A stretch of DNA of 23,252 bases from JBKEDC01 sp047974225 (lineage in GTDB: Bacteria > Bacteroidota > Bacteroidia > Bacteroidales > Prolixibacteraceae), in contig JBKECD010000157.1 of the NCBI GenBank assembly GCA_047974225.1, positions 1 to 23,252 of the forward strand, given 5' to 3'. The notes under the pieces are model-generated. The model searched no databases, was not told where the DNA came from, and saw only the letters and a program-made list of their open reading frames with translations. The translations under genes and the position numbers were made by a program. Position 1 is the stretch's first letter, and every line of letters starts with the position of its first letter. Positions 1 to 6,362 of the stretch are shown piece by piece.

Positions 1-352
1 CAGCAAAATCCACTTGCGAAACTTCTAGCGAAAAATTGTTGCCAAAGTGTGGGATAGGAGCGGTAAAAGCATTGGAAAAGTCCCTGTCTGTAATTATTCC
101 GTTGCCATTATAGCTTAACGACAGTGCGGCATCAATCGACGGCAGGTAGGCATTTTTAGCTGCTTTTACACCCTCTTTAGCCACTTCATCGGCGATAGAA
201 GCTGCTCGAATGTTTCGATTGTTTTCATCGGCTAGCCTGAATATTTCTTCAATGGAAAGCATCTGGCTTTGGCTGATTTTTAATTCCGTTTGTGCATACG
301 CACCTAGGCATAGCGTTGCAAACAACGCTATGAGAAAATATAATTTACCCAT
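1..352 (-). CDS. TolC-like outer-membrane efflux protein, N-terminal part
   Basis: The reading frame starts at an ATG (350-352) and runs off the left edge without a stop, so only the first 117 codons are visible. The product opens with a signal peptide (MGKLYFLIALFATLCLGAYA, then Q), a typical Bacteroidota secretion signal ending in AQ. It continues with a helical segment (SIEEIFRLADENNRNIRAA) and then AKNAYLPSIDAALSLSYNG. That order, helix followed by a 'YLPS' turn and a beta strand, is how TolC/OEP-family outer-membrane channels begin. Such proteins form the outer-membrane duct of tripartite efflux or type I secretion systems. No neighbouring pump gene lies on this side, so the substrate cannot be inferred; membrane-fusion and pump genes would be expected further left. 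The family call is inference from the N-terminal pattern only. Confidence 0.75.
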   Translation of the reverse strand, partial: MGKLYFLIALFATLCLGAYAQTELKISQSQMLSIEEIFRLADENNRNIRAASIADEVAKEGVKAAKNAYLPSIDAALSLSYNGNGIITDRDFSNAFTAPIPHFGNNFSLEVSQVDFA

Positions 353-674
353 ACGATTTATATGTTATTTAAAAAAACAAAAAAGAAGGTAGAGGCGCAA
401 TGATGTAATCGACACAGCAAGGAGAACTGATTCAGTTACACTAAAGCTGTATCGCAATCATACTGCGACATCATCGAAAAGGATGGGGAAACTATATTCT
501 TGGGGCGAAAGGATGGACACTACCCCACGGATATACCTTAGGCGATGGCATTGTGCTATGTGTTGATAGTGTAGTCATTTGAAATATTTTCTTCGTGCAA
601 AGGTGTCGAAAAAAACTGAAAATGCAAATGGTTTGAGGAGGAAATAGGCAAATCGCTTTTGACCTTTTTGTTTA

Positions 675-862
675 CAGAAGCAAACGCAAAGGCACGAAGA
701 CGCAAAGGCAGAATGGGAGTTTAACAAAAAAGAGGGTGCAATGCTTCGACTTCGCTCAGCAACCACGGAGTGGCGAAAAGCGAAGCTTTTCTTATGGCGC
801 ACTTAGCCCCCTTAAATTACACGAAAAAAACTTAGCGGCTTTGCGTCTTTCTGCCTTAGTGT
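675..862. repeat. Composite inverted-repeat intergenic element
   Basis: The left part reads AACGCAAAGGCACGAAGACG and the right part GCTTTGCGTCTTTCTGCC, inverted relative to each other, with an exact 9-bp core GACGCAAAG (699-707) / CTTTGCGTC (839-847). A copy of element B (742-764) sits between the arms. Transcribed, the arms could pair over a loop of about 130 nt. The look is that of a short dispersed non-coding element rather than a gene. Confidence 0.5.
742..764 (-). repeat. Element B, copy 1
   Basis: The minus strand reads GGTTGCTGAGCGAAGTCGAA followed by GCA, identical over 23 bp to positions 7831-7853 and similar to 12281-12303. It lies in non-coding DNA. When translated by chance it gives the peptide VAERSRS, a useful marker of spurious frames. 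Confidence 0.85.
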
Positions 863-942
863 TTATATTTATAGTTTAAAAGTGTTTTCCCAGATTAATT
901 TAAGTCAAAAAAAGAGGGGGGGTAAAATGCTGTAACATTTCG

Positions 943-950
943 TATCTTTG
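943..950 (+). promoter_or_regulatory. Bacteroidota -7 box for the membrane protein/radical SAM pair
   Basis: TATCTTTG matches TAnnTTTG exactly and lies 44 bp before the start codon at 995. No clear TTTG stands at the -33 position. The leader that follows contains a small inverted repeat GTTTAC (953-958) / GTAAAC (974-979). Confidence 0.55.
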
Positions 951-994
951 ACGTTTACTAGATAAACTCATTTGTAAACAAAATAATCTTAGTC

Positions 995-1522
995 ATGGAA
1001 AACAAGAAACTCATTACTCCCATTCTAATCATAGGATTGTCGGCAGCTTTTGCCATTATTGCTTTGGCGGTCTATCTCACACGAGGAAAATCAAAGTTCT
1101 GGATTGGGAAAAAGATGCTAGTCGGTTCGCTCTTATTGTCGCTGAACTCGGTGGCTACTCAATCCTGTGTTACTTCGTGCTATGACCCCGTTGTGCCAAA
1201 TCACATCGAGCTTGACCGAGATGATGATGATTATTCTTCAACGATTAATATCAACCTAGAGGAGAATAATAAAATCACCGGAACGCTGTATGACCGAAGC
1301 GGAACAGACTTCTCGTTTAGCATCTCGGATACATTGGAGACAGACACTCTTCAAGTCGGAGATATTATCCCAACTGATGGTGAATTTGATAGTAGTACAG
1401 AAGAAATCTATTTGGAAATTGACCAGACACTACCTAAAAAGGAGTATATCCTGAGCGTATATTCAGCTAAACAGGATGAACAGGAATCCCCAATCAACGC
1501 CTATCGAATTAAATTGCAATAA
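995..1522 (+). CDS. Membrane protein with internal lipobox-like motif, partner of radical SAM enzyme
   Basis: A 175-residue protein I cannot assign to a named family. It has two hydrophobic stretches. The first (residues 6-28) is a clear transmembrane helix. After a basic linker with FWIGKK comes a second (42-54, MLVGSLLLSLNSVAT) that ends in CVTSCYDP. VTSC fits a lipobox, and C58 and C62 are the only cysteines in the protein. An acidic segment (DRDDDD) follows, then about 100 residues of alternating polar/hydrophobic sequence that look like a small beta domain. The SPASM radical SAM gene starts 21 bp downstream on the same strand. I infer that this is either the enzyme's substrate, modified around the CVTSC segment or in the C-terminal domain, or its membrane partner. 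Starting at M41 would make it an ordinary lipoprotein, but the ATG at 995 agrees better with the promoter. Confidence 0.7.
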   Translation: MENKKLITPILIIGLSAAFAIIALAVYLTRGKSKFWIGKKMLVGSLLLSLNSVATQSCVTSCYDPVVPNHIELDRDDDDYSSTININLEENNKITGTLYDRSGTDFSFSISDTLETDTLQVGDIIPTDGEFDSSTEEIYLEIDQTLPKKEYILSVYSAKQDEQESPINAYRIKLQ

Positions 1523-1543
1523 GCGGCAAAAGCAAGGAAGACA

Positions 1544-2599
1544 ATGAAACCAGAAATCCCGAGTATCTGTTTTGAAACGACGGCTCTTTGCAATCTGAAT
1601 TGCAGATATTGCTATAATCACTGGAAATGTGAGGGGCAAAGTGTGCCTGACGATGGAGGTTACAAGCAATCAAGTCGCACATTGAAGAAGATTTTCAAAA
1701 TGGCAGATGTGAAGCATATCACTTTTTCGGGTGGCGAGCCGATGATTGCTGAACGCTTCTCAGAGCTTGTGCTCATGGCTCGAATGAAAGGCGCAGCGGT
1801 TACGGTGATTTCAAATGGTATTCATGCTGATTTCTCTGCCTATAAGCAATTGGTTGATTTAGGGGTGTCGCTTTTTGAGTTGCCCATTCATTCGAGCAAG
1901 CTTGAAATTCACGATTATCTCACGCAACATGAGGGAAGTCATCAGAAATCCATTTCAACGATACGAAGATTACTAAAACTGAATGCTGAAGTGGTGGCAG
2001 TGGTGGTGCTCACCAAAGCGAACTGTAAAGACATCGACAAGACACTTCACTTTATTCATTCCTTGGGCATTCAGCGGGTGATGATTAATCGGGTGAATAT
2101 TGGCGGGGAAGTAACTCTCCAATTTGAAAACCTATTAATGTCGCGAGAGGAAATGCAACGAGCTTTTCAAATGGCAGCTACGATTGCACCGGAATTGGGA
2201 ATGACCATCACTTCCAATGTTTGCACACCTATTTGTGTACTCAACCCGAAAGATTTTCGGGGTATTCGGTTCTCCTCATGCTCTTTCGACATTAGCAAGC
2301 GACCTGTTACCCTCGACTATCGTGGAGATGTGCGTTTCTGCAATCATTCGCCCATTGTCATTGGTAATATCTTTGAAAATGATTGGGCGGAGATTTCCCA
2401 ATCTGAAAAAGTGCAGCAATGGGCAAAAACAGTTCCTTCGTTTTGTGCTGATTGTCGAGCTTATGACAAGTGTAAGGCTGGTTGTCGTGCTGCATCCGAG
2501 CAATTGGGACTGTCGCTCGAGCACCCCGACCCAATTATGGAGCAGGTGGAGTTGGATTGGGACTTATTGAAGCGATTGAAGTCTGGACTAATGTGCTAA
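1544..2599 (+). CDS. Radical SAM/SPASM peptide-modifying enzyme
   Basis: A 351-residue radical SAM enzyme. The SAM-binding cluster motif is C16-x3-C20-x2-C23 (CNLNCRYC), followed by the SAM-contact motif SGGEP (62-66). The C-terminal SPASM domain shows the full spacing of the family: C246-x14-G261-x4-C266, then C301-x2-C304-x5-C310-x3-C314, and a last cysteine that is the final residue, C351. Two further cysteines (C227, C231) precede it. SPASM enzymes carry two auxiliary 4Fe-4S clusters and usually modify peptides or proteins (sactionine links, peptide crosslinks, formylglycine in sulfatases). The gene lies 21 bp behind the membrane/lipobox protein at 995, which is therefore the likely partner. 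No sulfatase, peptidase or transporter is nearby. The arrangement recalls the rSAM/lipoprotein two-gene systems defined in Bacteroidota, but whether this is one of them cannot be settled here. Confidence 0.9.
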   Translation: MKPEIPSICFETTALCNLNCRYCYNHWKCEGQSVPDDGGYKQSSRTLKKIFKMADVKHITFSGGEPMIAERFSELVLMARMKGAAVTVISNGIHADFSAYKQLVDLGVSLFELPIHSSKLEIHDYLTQHEGSHQKSISTIRRLLKLNAEVVAVVVLTKANCKDIDKTLHFIHSLGIQRVMINRVNIGGEVTLQFENLLMSREEMQRAFQMAATIAPELGMTITSNVCTPICVLNPKDFRGIRFSSCSFDISKRPVTLDYRGDVRFCNHSPIVIGNIFENDWAEISQSEKVQQWAKTVPSFCADCRAYDKCKAGCRAASEQLGLSLEHPDPIMEQVELDWDLLKRLKSGLMC

Positions 2600-2790
2600 T
2601 GTATCGCATAGAAAAAATAAGGCAGAGCCTTTTTTTGCTCTGCCTTACTGCGCTTGCGGTCATAGACCTTTTTCGACTTGTGCACCCGGTGGAAACTGAC
2701 TGGGCGGTTGTGATTTTCAATCTCAGCCTCTCGACTTGCTTTGCGATTGGCTTTGATGTAATCACGCTGTGTGATTTTCATCGTTTTCAT
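2596..2790 (-). CDS. Small basic protein with a terminator inside its reading frame
   Basis: A 64-codon frame giving a strongly basic peptide that contains TQRDYIKANRKASREAEIEN, RVHKSKKVYDRKR and LPYFF. I do not know its function; it has the look of a small conserved Bacteroidota protein, but that is from memory and unverified. A TAnnTTTG box stands 26 bp upstream. AGGAG (2793-2797) lies 2 nt before the first ATG and 11 nt before a second in-frame ATG at 2781, so either may be used. The 3' end is odd: a perfect 10-bp hairpin plus T-run, a textbook terminator on this strand, spans the codons for KAEQKKALPYFF. The TAG stop lies beyond the T-run and overlaps the stop codon of the convergent radical SAM gene. 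Transcripts ending at that terminator would lack a stop codon. Confidence 0.6.
   Translation of the reverse strand: MKTMKITQRDYIKANRKASREAEIENHNRPVSFHRVHKSKKVYDRKRSKAEQKKALPYFFYAIH
2607..2646 (-). terminator. Intrinsic terminator lying inside the small ORF
   Basis: On the minus strand the stem AAGGCAGAGC / GCTCTGCCTT (10 bp, no mismatch, 8-nt A-rich loop) is followed by ATTTTTTC. On the plus strand the same hairpin lacks a T-run, so it is directed at the minus-strand small gene. It lies upstream of that gene's in-frame stop at 2596-2598. Confidence 0.75.
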
Positions 2791-2816
2791 AACTCCTGAT
2801 ATTTATTAATCGACCG

Positions 2817-2824
2817 CAAAGATA
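2817..2824 (-). promoter_or_regulatory. Bacteroidota -7 box for the small basic ORF
   Basis: The minus strand reads TATCTTTG, an exact TAnnTTTG match 26 bp before the ATG at 2790. There is no TTTG at the expected -33 distance. Its presence supports the small ORF as a real gene. Confidence 0.5.
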
Positions 2825-2874
2825 ATGCTTTTTTCAACAAACTGGCGGAGTGGCGGCACTTATGTCGTTTTCCC

Positions 2875-3849
2875 TTAGAAGAGTAGTTGCATTACTTCTG
2901 AGAGCTTATAACCATTACTTCGCCAAAGCGATTCAAAAGGACGCAATGCCCAATCGACTTCGCACCACTCGTGCCGACAGTCCAGCAAAGCATCGTTCAG
3001 CAGCGAGGCAAAATCTTCTGATACTCCCTCCCACGTTGCTGAAACCACTCGTCCCCGCTGCACTGTCAGTTGCACTGCCAATGGTTTTGATTGGAATTGA
3101 TTTCGATAAAAATATTTCGGTGAATAGCCATAAATCCAATCCCATTGGGAGTATTTCTCAGCGCAAAGCTTTGCTATTTGCGCCTTATCATTTTCGCTCA
3201 AGGAGAAAACCTTTGGGTGAGGCATCCGATTGGAAATTGAGGTGAAAAGATAGTCAAAGAAATCAGGAATTGTCATATCTTTTTTCAGATACGGACGAAT
3301 ATTTGCCACCACCGAGCGGTTCGACTGCACCGCCTTATGCTCAAATCGACTCAAATCGACTTTCAGTGCATTTTTCAATCGCCTTAGTTCCGAATCAAAA
3401 AGCAAAGTGCCATGATGCAGCACTCGATTCTTATGCACATGCTGCGCATTGCCCGAAATCTTGAAACCATCGAGCATCAAATCGTCACGCATGCTATTAG
3501 ATATAGTAAGCCCTAAATCAGCCAACACCGCCTTCACATCGTCCAAGAATTGTGCATAATTTAACTTGTCGATGTGTTCCACATGGCGAATGAAGGTGAA
3601 GTTAATGTTGCCTGGGTCGTGAAACACGGTGCCTCCCCCCGACAACCTTCGAGCTACTTTCAAGCCTTGCTCTTCCACATAGGCATGATTAATTTCCGCT
3701 AGGGCATTTTGGTGCTTGCCCACCACAATCGAGCTTTCGCCCCGCCAAAGCATGAAGATATCGTCTTCGGTGTTTTTGAGCAGATACTCCTCGGTGGCAA
3801 GATTGAAGTAGGGGTCGAGGATGTTTATATAGTAGCAACGTGTAGTCAT
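2875..3849 (-). CDS. lplA: Lipoate-protein ligase A
   Basis: A 324-residue lipoate-protein ligase. It activates lipoate with ATP to lipoyl-AMP and transfers it to the lysine of lipoyl domains (2-oxoacid dehydrogenases, GcvH) in the cytoplasm. The N-terminus (DPYFNLATEEYLL) and the motif RRLSGGGTVFHDPGNINF (67-84) form the lipoate/ATP pocket. GFKISGNAQ contains the expected catalytic lysine K130. The length includes the C-terminal accessory domain found in bacterial LplA. The start is well supported because the family begins this way. A TAGTTTTG box (3855-3862) ends only 5 bp before the ATG, so the mRNA may be almost leaderless. The gene is divergent from dtd across 76 bp. No lipoate synthase is visible in this window, so whether the cell also makes lipoate is unknown. 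Confidence 0.93.
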   Translation of the reverse strand: MTTRCYYINILDPYFNLATEEYLLKNTEDDIFMLWRGESSIVVGKHQNALAEINHAYVEEQGLKVARRLSGGGTVFHDPGNINFTFIRHVEHIDKLNYAQFLDDVKAVLADLGLTISNSMRDDLMLDGFKISGNAQHVHKNRVLHHGTLLFDSELRRLKNALKVDLSRFEHKAVQSNRSVVANIRPYLKKDMTIPDFFDYLFTSISNRMPHPKVFSLSENDKAQIAKLCAEKYSQWDWIYGYSPKYFYRNQFQSKPLAVQLTVQRGRVVSATWEGVSEDFASLLNDALLDCRHEWCEVDWALRPFESLWRSNGYKLSEVMQLLF

Positions 3850-3854
3850 GTGAG

Positions 3855-3862
3855 CAAAACTA
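3855..3862 (-). promoter_or_regulatory. -7 box immediately before lplA
   Basis: The minus strand reads TAGTTTTG, then CTCAC and the ATG of lplA. Transcription normally starts a few bases after this box, which would place the first base at or next to the start codon. Confidence 0.4.
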
Positions 3863-3904
3863 CAAAAAAGGCTTTAAACGACACGCTTTTGTGAACAATT
3901 CGCT

Positions 3905-3912
3905 TACCTTTG
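3905..3912 (+). promoter_or_regulatory. Bacteroidota -7 box for dtd
   Basis: TACCTTTG is an exact TAnnTTTG match 13 bp before the dtd start codon, implying a very short leader for the dtd-mazG transcript. Confidence 0.5.
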
Positions 3913-3925
3913 AAGAAAAAACATC

Positions 3926-4381
3926 ATGCGATTAGTTATTCAGCGCGTTTCTTCGGCTTCGGTGAGCATCGAGGGCGAAATGAAATCAAGCATCAATCAA
4001 GGTTTGCTCATTTTGTTGGGCATTGAGGAAGTCGATAATTCCGAAGATATCAACTGGCTCTGCAAGAAGGTGGCAAACCTGCGCATTTTTAGCGATGCCG
4101 AAGGGCTGATGAACCTTTCACTGCTCGATGTGGGCGGCGATGCTTTGGTGGTGAGTCAGTTCACTTTGCACGCTTCCACAAAGAAAGGCAATCGACCGTC
4201 CTACATTCGTGCGGCTCGCCCAGAAACTGCGATTCCACTTTATGAGGAGTTTGTGGCGAAGCTTTCCGAAGAAATCAGCAAGCCGATTGGCACAGGCGAA
4301 TTTGGTGCGGACATGCAGGTGCAGCTGGTGAATGATGGTCCGGTAACGATAATTATGGATAGCAAAAACCGAGATTTATGA
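3926..4381 (+). CDS. dtd: D-aminoacyl-tRNA deacylase
   Basis: A 151-residue protein of normal length for Dtd. It hydrolyses D-aminoacyl-tRNAs (and mischarged glycyl-tRNA) so that D-amino acids do not enter translation. The start MRLVIQRVSSASVSI, the motif SQFTLHASTKKGNRPS (77-92) and the C-terminal NDGPVTI (136-142), which carries the conserved Gly-cisPro pair that rejects L-substrates, are all present. The gene has its own -7 box and its stop codon overlaps the start of the downstream MazG-like gene by 4 bp (ATGA), so the two are translationally coupled. Confidence 0.95.
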   Translation: MRLVIQRVSSASVSIEGEMKSSINQGLLILLGIEEVDNSEDINWLCKKVANLRIFSDAEGLMNLSLLDVGGDALVVSQFTLHASTKKGNRPSYIRAARPETAIPLYEEFVAKLSEEISKPIGTGEFGADMQVQLVNDGPVTIIMDSKNRDL

Positions 4382-4719
4382 CAAAAAAACTTACTCTCAC
4401 AGAAGCCCAACAACTCGTTGATGAATGGATTCGCACCATTGGGGTGCGCTATTTCAGCGAGCTCACCAACATGACAATCCTCACCGAGGAAGTGGGCGAA
4501 TTGGCGCGCATCATGGCACGCACCTATGGCGACCAATCGTTTAAAAAGTCAGACCTTGAAGCAAATCTCGCCGATGAGATGGCAGATGTGCTATGGGTGC
4601 TCATCTGCTTGGCAAACCAAACAGGCGTGAATTTGAATGAGGCTTTTCTGAAAAACATCGAGAAGAAAACGAAGCGAGATGGGGAACGGCATCGGAATAA
4701 TGAGAAGCTAAACAAATAA
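4378..4719 (+). CDS. MazG-like nucleotide pyrophosphohydrolase
   Basis: A 113-residue single-domain, all-helical pyrophosphohydrolase. Such enzymes cleave nucleoside triphosphates to monophosphate and pyrophosphate and remove non-canonical or excess nucleotides. The metal-binding signature is complete: EEVGE (residues 37-41) and DEMAD (66-70). The length equals one MazG domain, so this is not the two-domain MazG of Escherichia coli. Its ATG overlaps the dtd stop by 4 bp, giving a two-gene operon that ends in the hairpin at 4715. The exact substrate cannot be read from the sequence. Confidence 0.88.
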   Translation: MTKKLTLTEAQQLVDEWIRTIGVRYFSELTNMTILTEEVGELARIMARTYGDQSFKKSDLEANLADEMADVLWVLICLANQTGVNLNEAFLKNIEKKTKRDGERHRNNEKLNK

Positions 4720-4748
4720 TCCCAACCGCAAGCGATTGGGATTATTAT
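4715..4748. terminator. Hairpin between convergent mazG-like and DUF1254 genes
   Basis: An 11-bp perfect stem (4715-4725 with 4736-4746, AATAATCCCAA and its complement) with a 10-nt loop lies just behind the MazG-like stop. The T-content after the stem is modest on both strands, so it is a plausible but not ideal bidirectional terminator. Confidence 0.6.
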
Positions 4749-4764
4749 CGGTCAGAATTTCTTT

Positions 4765-6156
4765 TTATTGCTTCGCAATAGCGGGCAATTTATACGAGCC
4801 ATCGAGCGCTTTTGCTTCGGGGATATACATCCGTGCAATGATATAGAACTGCCCATCGGGAGCAGGCAGCCAGTTGCTTTGCAGTGCCGCTTCTGGCTTT
4901 TCATGCTGAATGTAAATATCTAGTGAACCATCGGCATTATATTTTAAACCCTTGGTGCGGTCGCCAATCGAATAGCGATTGATAGGGTTTTTCACCATCA
5001 GACGAGTGTCGGAATGATAGATAGTCATCGACCAAAAAGCTTTCACAGGTGGGATTTGGTCGGCATCGAAATGCAACACATAGGACGATTTCCCTCCGTC
5101 GAGAGCTTGATTTTTATCATCGGCTTCCGCTATCGGATAAATAGCTTCTTCGGGGCTATTGGTGTAGATGAACTTATATGCCACCGCCGAGCGAAACAAG
5201 TAGTTCTGCCCATAATTGCCCATCGGAGGAATGTATTCCCAACCTTTTTCGCGACTTCCCAAGCTGTTGGCTTTGTCCACCACTTGCTGATGCCCAGACT
5301 TGATGCCCTCTAAGATAGCTGCTTGCACTTCGGGAGAGAAATCTGCCAAATCAAAATTTCGATAAGGCCCGATATTAATTTTCGCTAGTCGCTGTATCAA
5401 CGCTATTTCTTCTTTAGCGGGTGATTGCCATTCCAAAAACTGATTTAGATAGGTGAACAGAAGTGGCTTTCCATAGAGCAGCTCGGCACTATAAGCAGGG
5501 AAATTGGGTGTGTAGTTTGAAGGCTCAGGTTTTGTAGTGCCCAAGAAATCGCTCATCGGCGTCAGTTTCAAACCATCTTGAATGGCGAATGCCTTTTTGT
5601 TAGCCTCATCGCTCCCATCGGTGGCGGTGCGTGTGGCTAATGCGGCATATCGGCTGCGCGACGAAATAATTTGATCGAACTTTTGGGCAGGATATGCGCC
5701 CTTGAAGTCGGGACCCACCAACAAATAAGTTCCCCCTTTAGTGCCCGTGGCACGAGTGCCGATGTAGGCGAAATTGTCGGTAAACATATCCACCAACTGA
5801 ATCACAAAATAAGTATCATTAGTGGGCGGCACGGTAATCACCAAAGGCTCGGAACTCAGGTCGGCAAAGGTGGTGGAATAATAGGTGTCGTTGTTGGGCG
5901 AAACCACGGTGGTGTAGTCGGGGTCGTAGAGCTTTCGTCCGTGCAGATATTTATTAAAACCGGAGTAGGCAGGCGATTGCTCCGCCACACACATGCCGAA
6001 GACAGCCTTATAGTTTTCCACAATTCCGAAGCCATAGATGTAGGCTTCCTCTGCCAATACTTTGGCTTCTTCCGCAGTTACACTCTCTTGCTTTGCGCTT
6101 GGTTGGCAGCTAGTCAAAACCGCAATCAGCATTAAAACGGCACTAAACTTTTTCAT
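4765..6156 (-). CDS. DUF1254/DUF1214 lipoprotein
   Basis: A lipoprotein of 463 residues from the ATG at 6154-6156; an in-frame GTG lies two codons upstream, but MKKFSAVLMLIAVLTSC is the natural signal peptide, with the lipobox cysteine at position 17. The N-terminal half has the features of DUF1254 (EEAYIYGFGIVENYKAVF, then SPNNDTYYSTTFADLSSEPLV), and the C-terminal part those of DUF1214 (PPVKAFWSMTIYHSDTRLMV, then DGSLDIYIQHEKP and NWLPAPDGQFYIIARMY). These domains often occur together in secreted bacterial proteins, and no reaction is established for them as far as I know. A -7 box (TACATTTG, 6181-6188) lies 24 bp upstream. The gene sits on the opposite strand between the dtd/mazG pair and deoC. 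Confidence 0.88.
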   Translation of the reverse strand: MKKFSAVLMLIAVLTSCQPSAKQESVTAEEAKVLAEEAYIYGFGIVENYKAVFGMCVAEQSPAYSGFNKYLHGRKLYDPDYTTVVSPNNDTYYSTTFADLSSEPLVITVPPTNDTYFVIQLVDMFTDNFAYIGTRATGTKGGTYLLVGPDFKGAYPAQKFDQIISSRSRYAALATRTATDGSDEANKKAFAIQDGLKLTPMSDFLGTTKPEPSNYTPNFPAYSAELLYGKPLLFTYLNQFLEWQSPAKEEIALIQRLAKINIGPYRNFDLADFSPEVQAAILEGIKSGHQQVVDKANSLGSREKGWEYIPPMGNYGQNYLFRSAVAYKFIYTNSPEEAIYPIAEADDKNQALDGGKSSYVLHFDADQIPPVKAFWSMTIYHSDTRLMVKNPINRYSIGDRTKGLKYNADGSLDIYIQHEKPEAALQSNWLPAPDGQFYIIARMYIPEAKALDGSYKLPAIAKQ

Positions 6157-6180
6157 AAACACATTAAATTAATTTTGAAG

Positions 6181-6188
6181 CAAATGTA
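6181..6188 (-). promoter_or_regulatory. -7 box for the DUF1254 lipoprotein
   Basis: The minus strand reads TACATTTG, an exact TAnnTTTG match 24 bp before the ATG at 6156. This spacing supports that ATG over the upstream GTG. Confidence 0.5.
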
Positions 6189-6362
6189 TCAATTTCAAGG
6201 CAGATAAATGGCGTTTTTCATCTTTATATATTCAGTTAATCTATTTTTGGTTGCATTTACTTGGCATACGGTGTATTTATAAAATCATTATCTTTACCGC
6301 CTAAAACTTATTCAACACAAACTTTTTAGCATCTTTGCATCATACGCTTAAATGTAACCATC

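Larger units (their letters stand above)
353..994. other. Repeat-rich intergenic region without a convincing gene
   Basis: This 642-bp gap holds no ORF I would defend. A 76-codon minus-strand frame (575-802) is made largely of repeat sequence and gives the spurious peptide VVAERSRS. Visible contents are a copy of the 23-bp element B (742-764), an inverted pair GACGCAAAG (699-707) / CTTTGCGTC (839-847) inside runs of AACGCAAAGGC-like sequence, a 28-codon minus-strand frame (492-578) with no recognisable content, and a plus-strand promoter at its right end (943-950). Confidence 0.6.

Noticed and set aside
492..578. A 28-codon minus-strand frame with a CACCTTTG box upstream
   Set aside because: Too short to judge; the box misses the consensus at its first base and no recognisable motif or homologue comes to mind.
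575..802. A 75-codon minus-strand frame in the left intergenic region
   Set aside because: Its sequence is mostly dispersed repeat (the VAERSRS marker from element B and GCAAAGGC-like units); no domain, no fitting promoter, low-complexity composition.
1544..2599. Firm assignment of the radical SAM gene to the TIGR04133 rSAM/lipoprotein system
   Set aside because: The two-gene layout is similar, but the partner has an extra N-terminal helix and an unclear lipobox, and family membership needs an HMM score that cannot be computed here.
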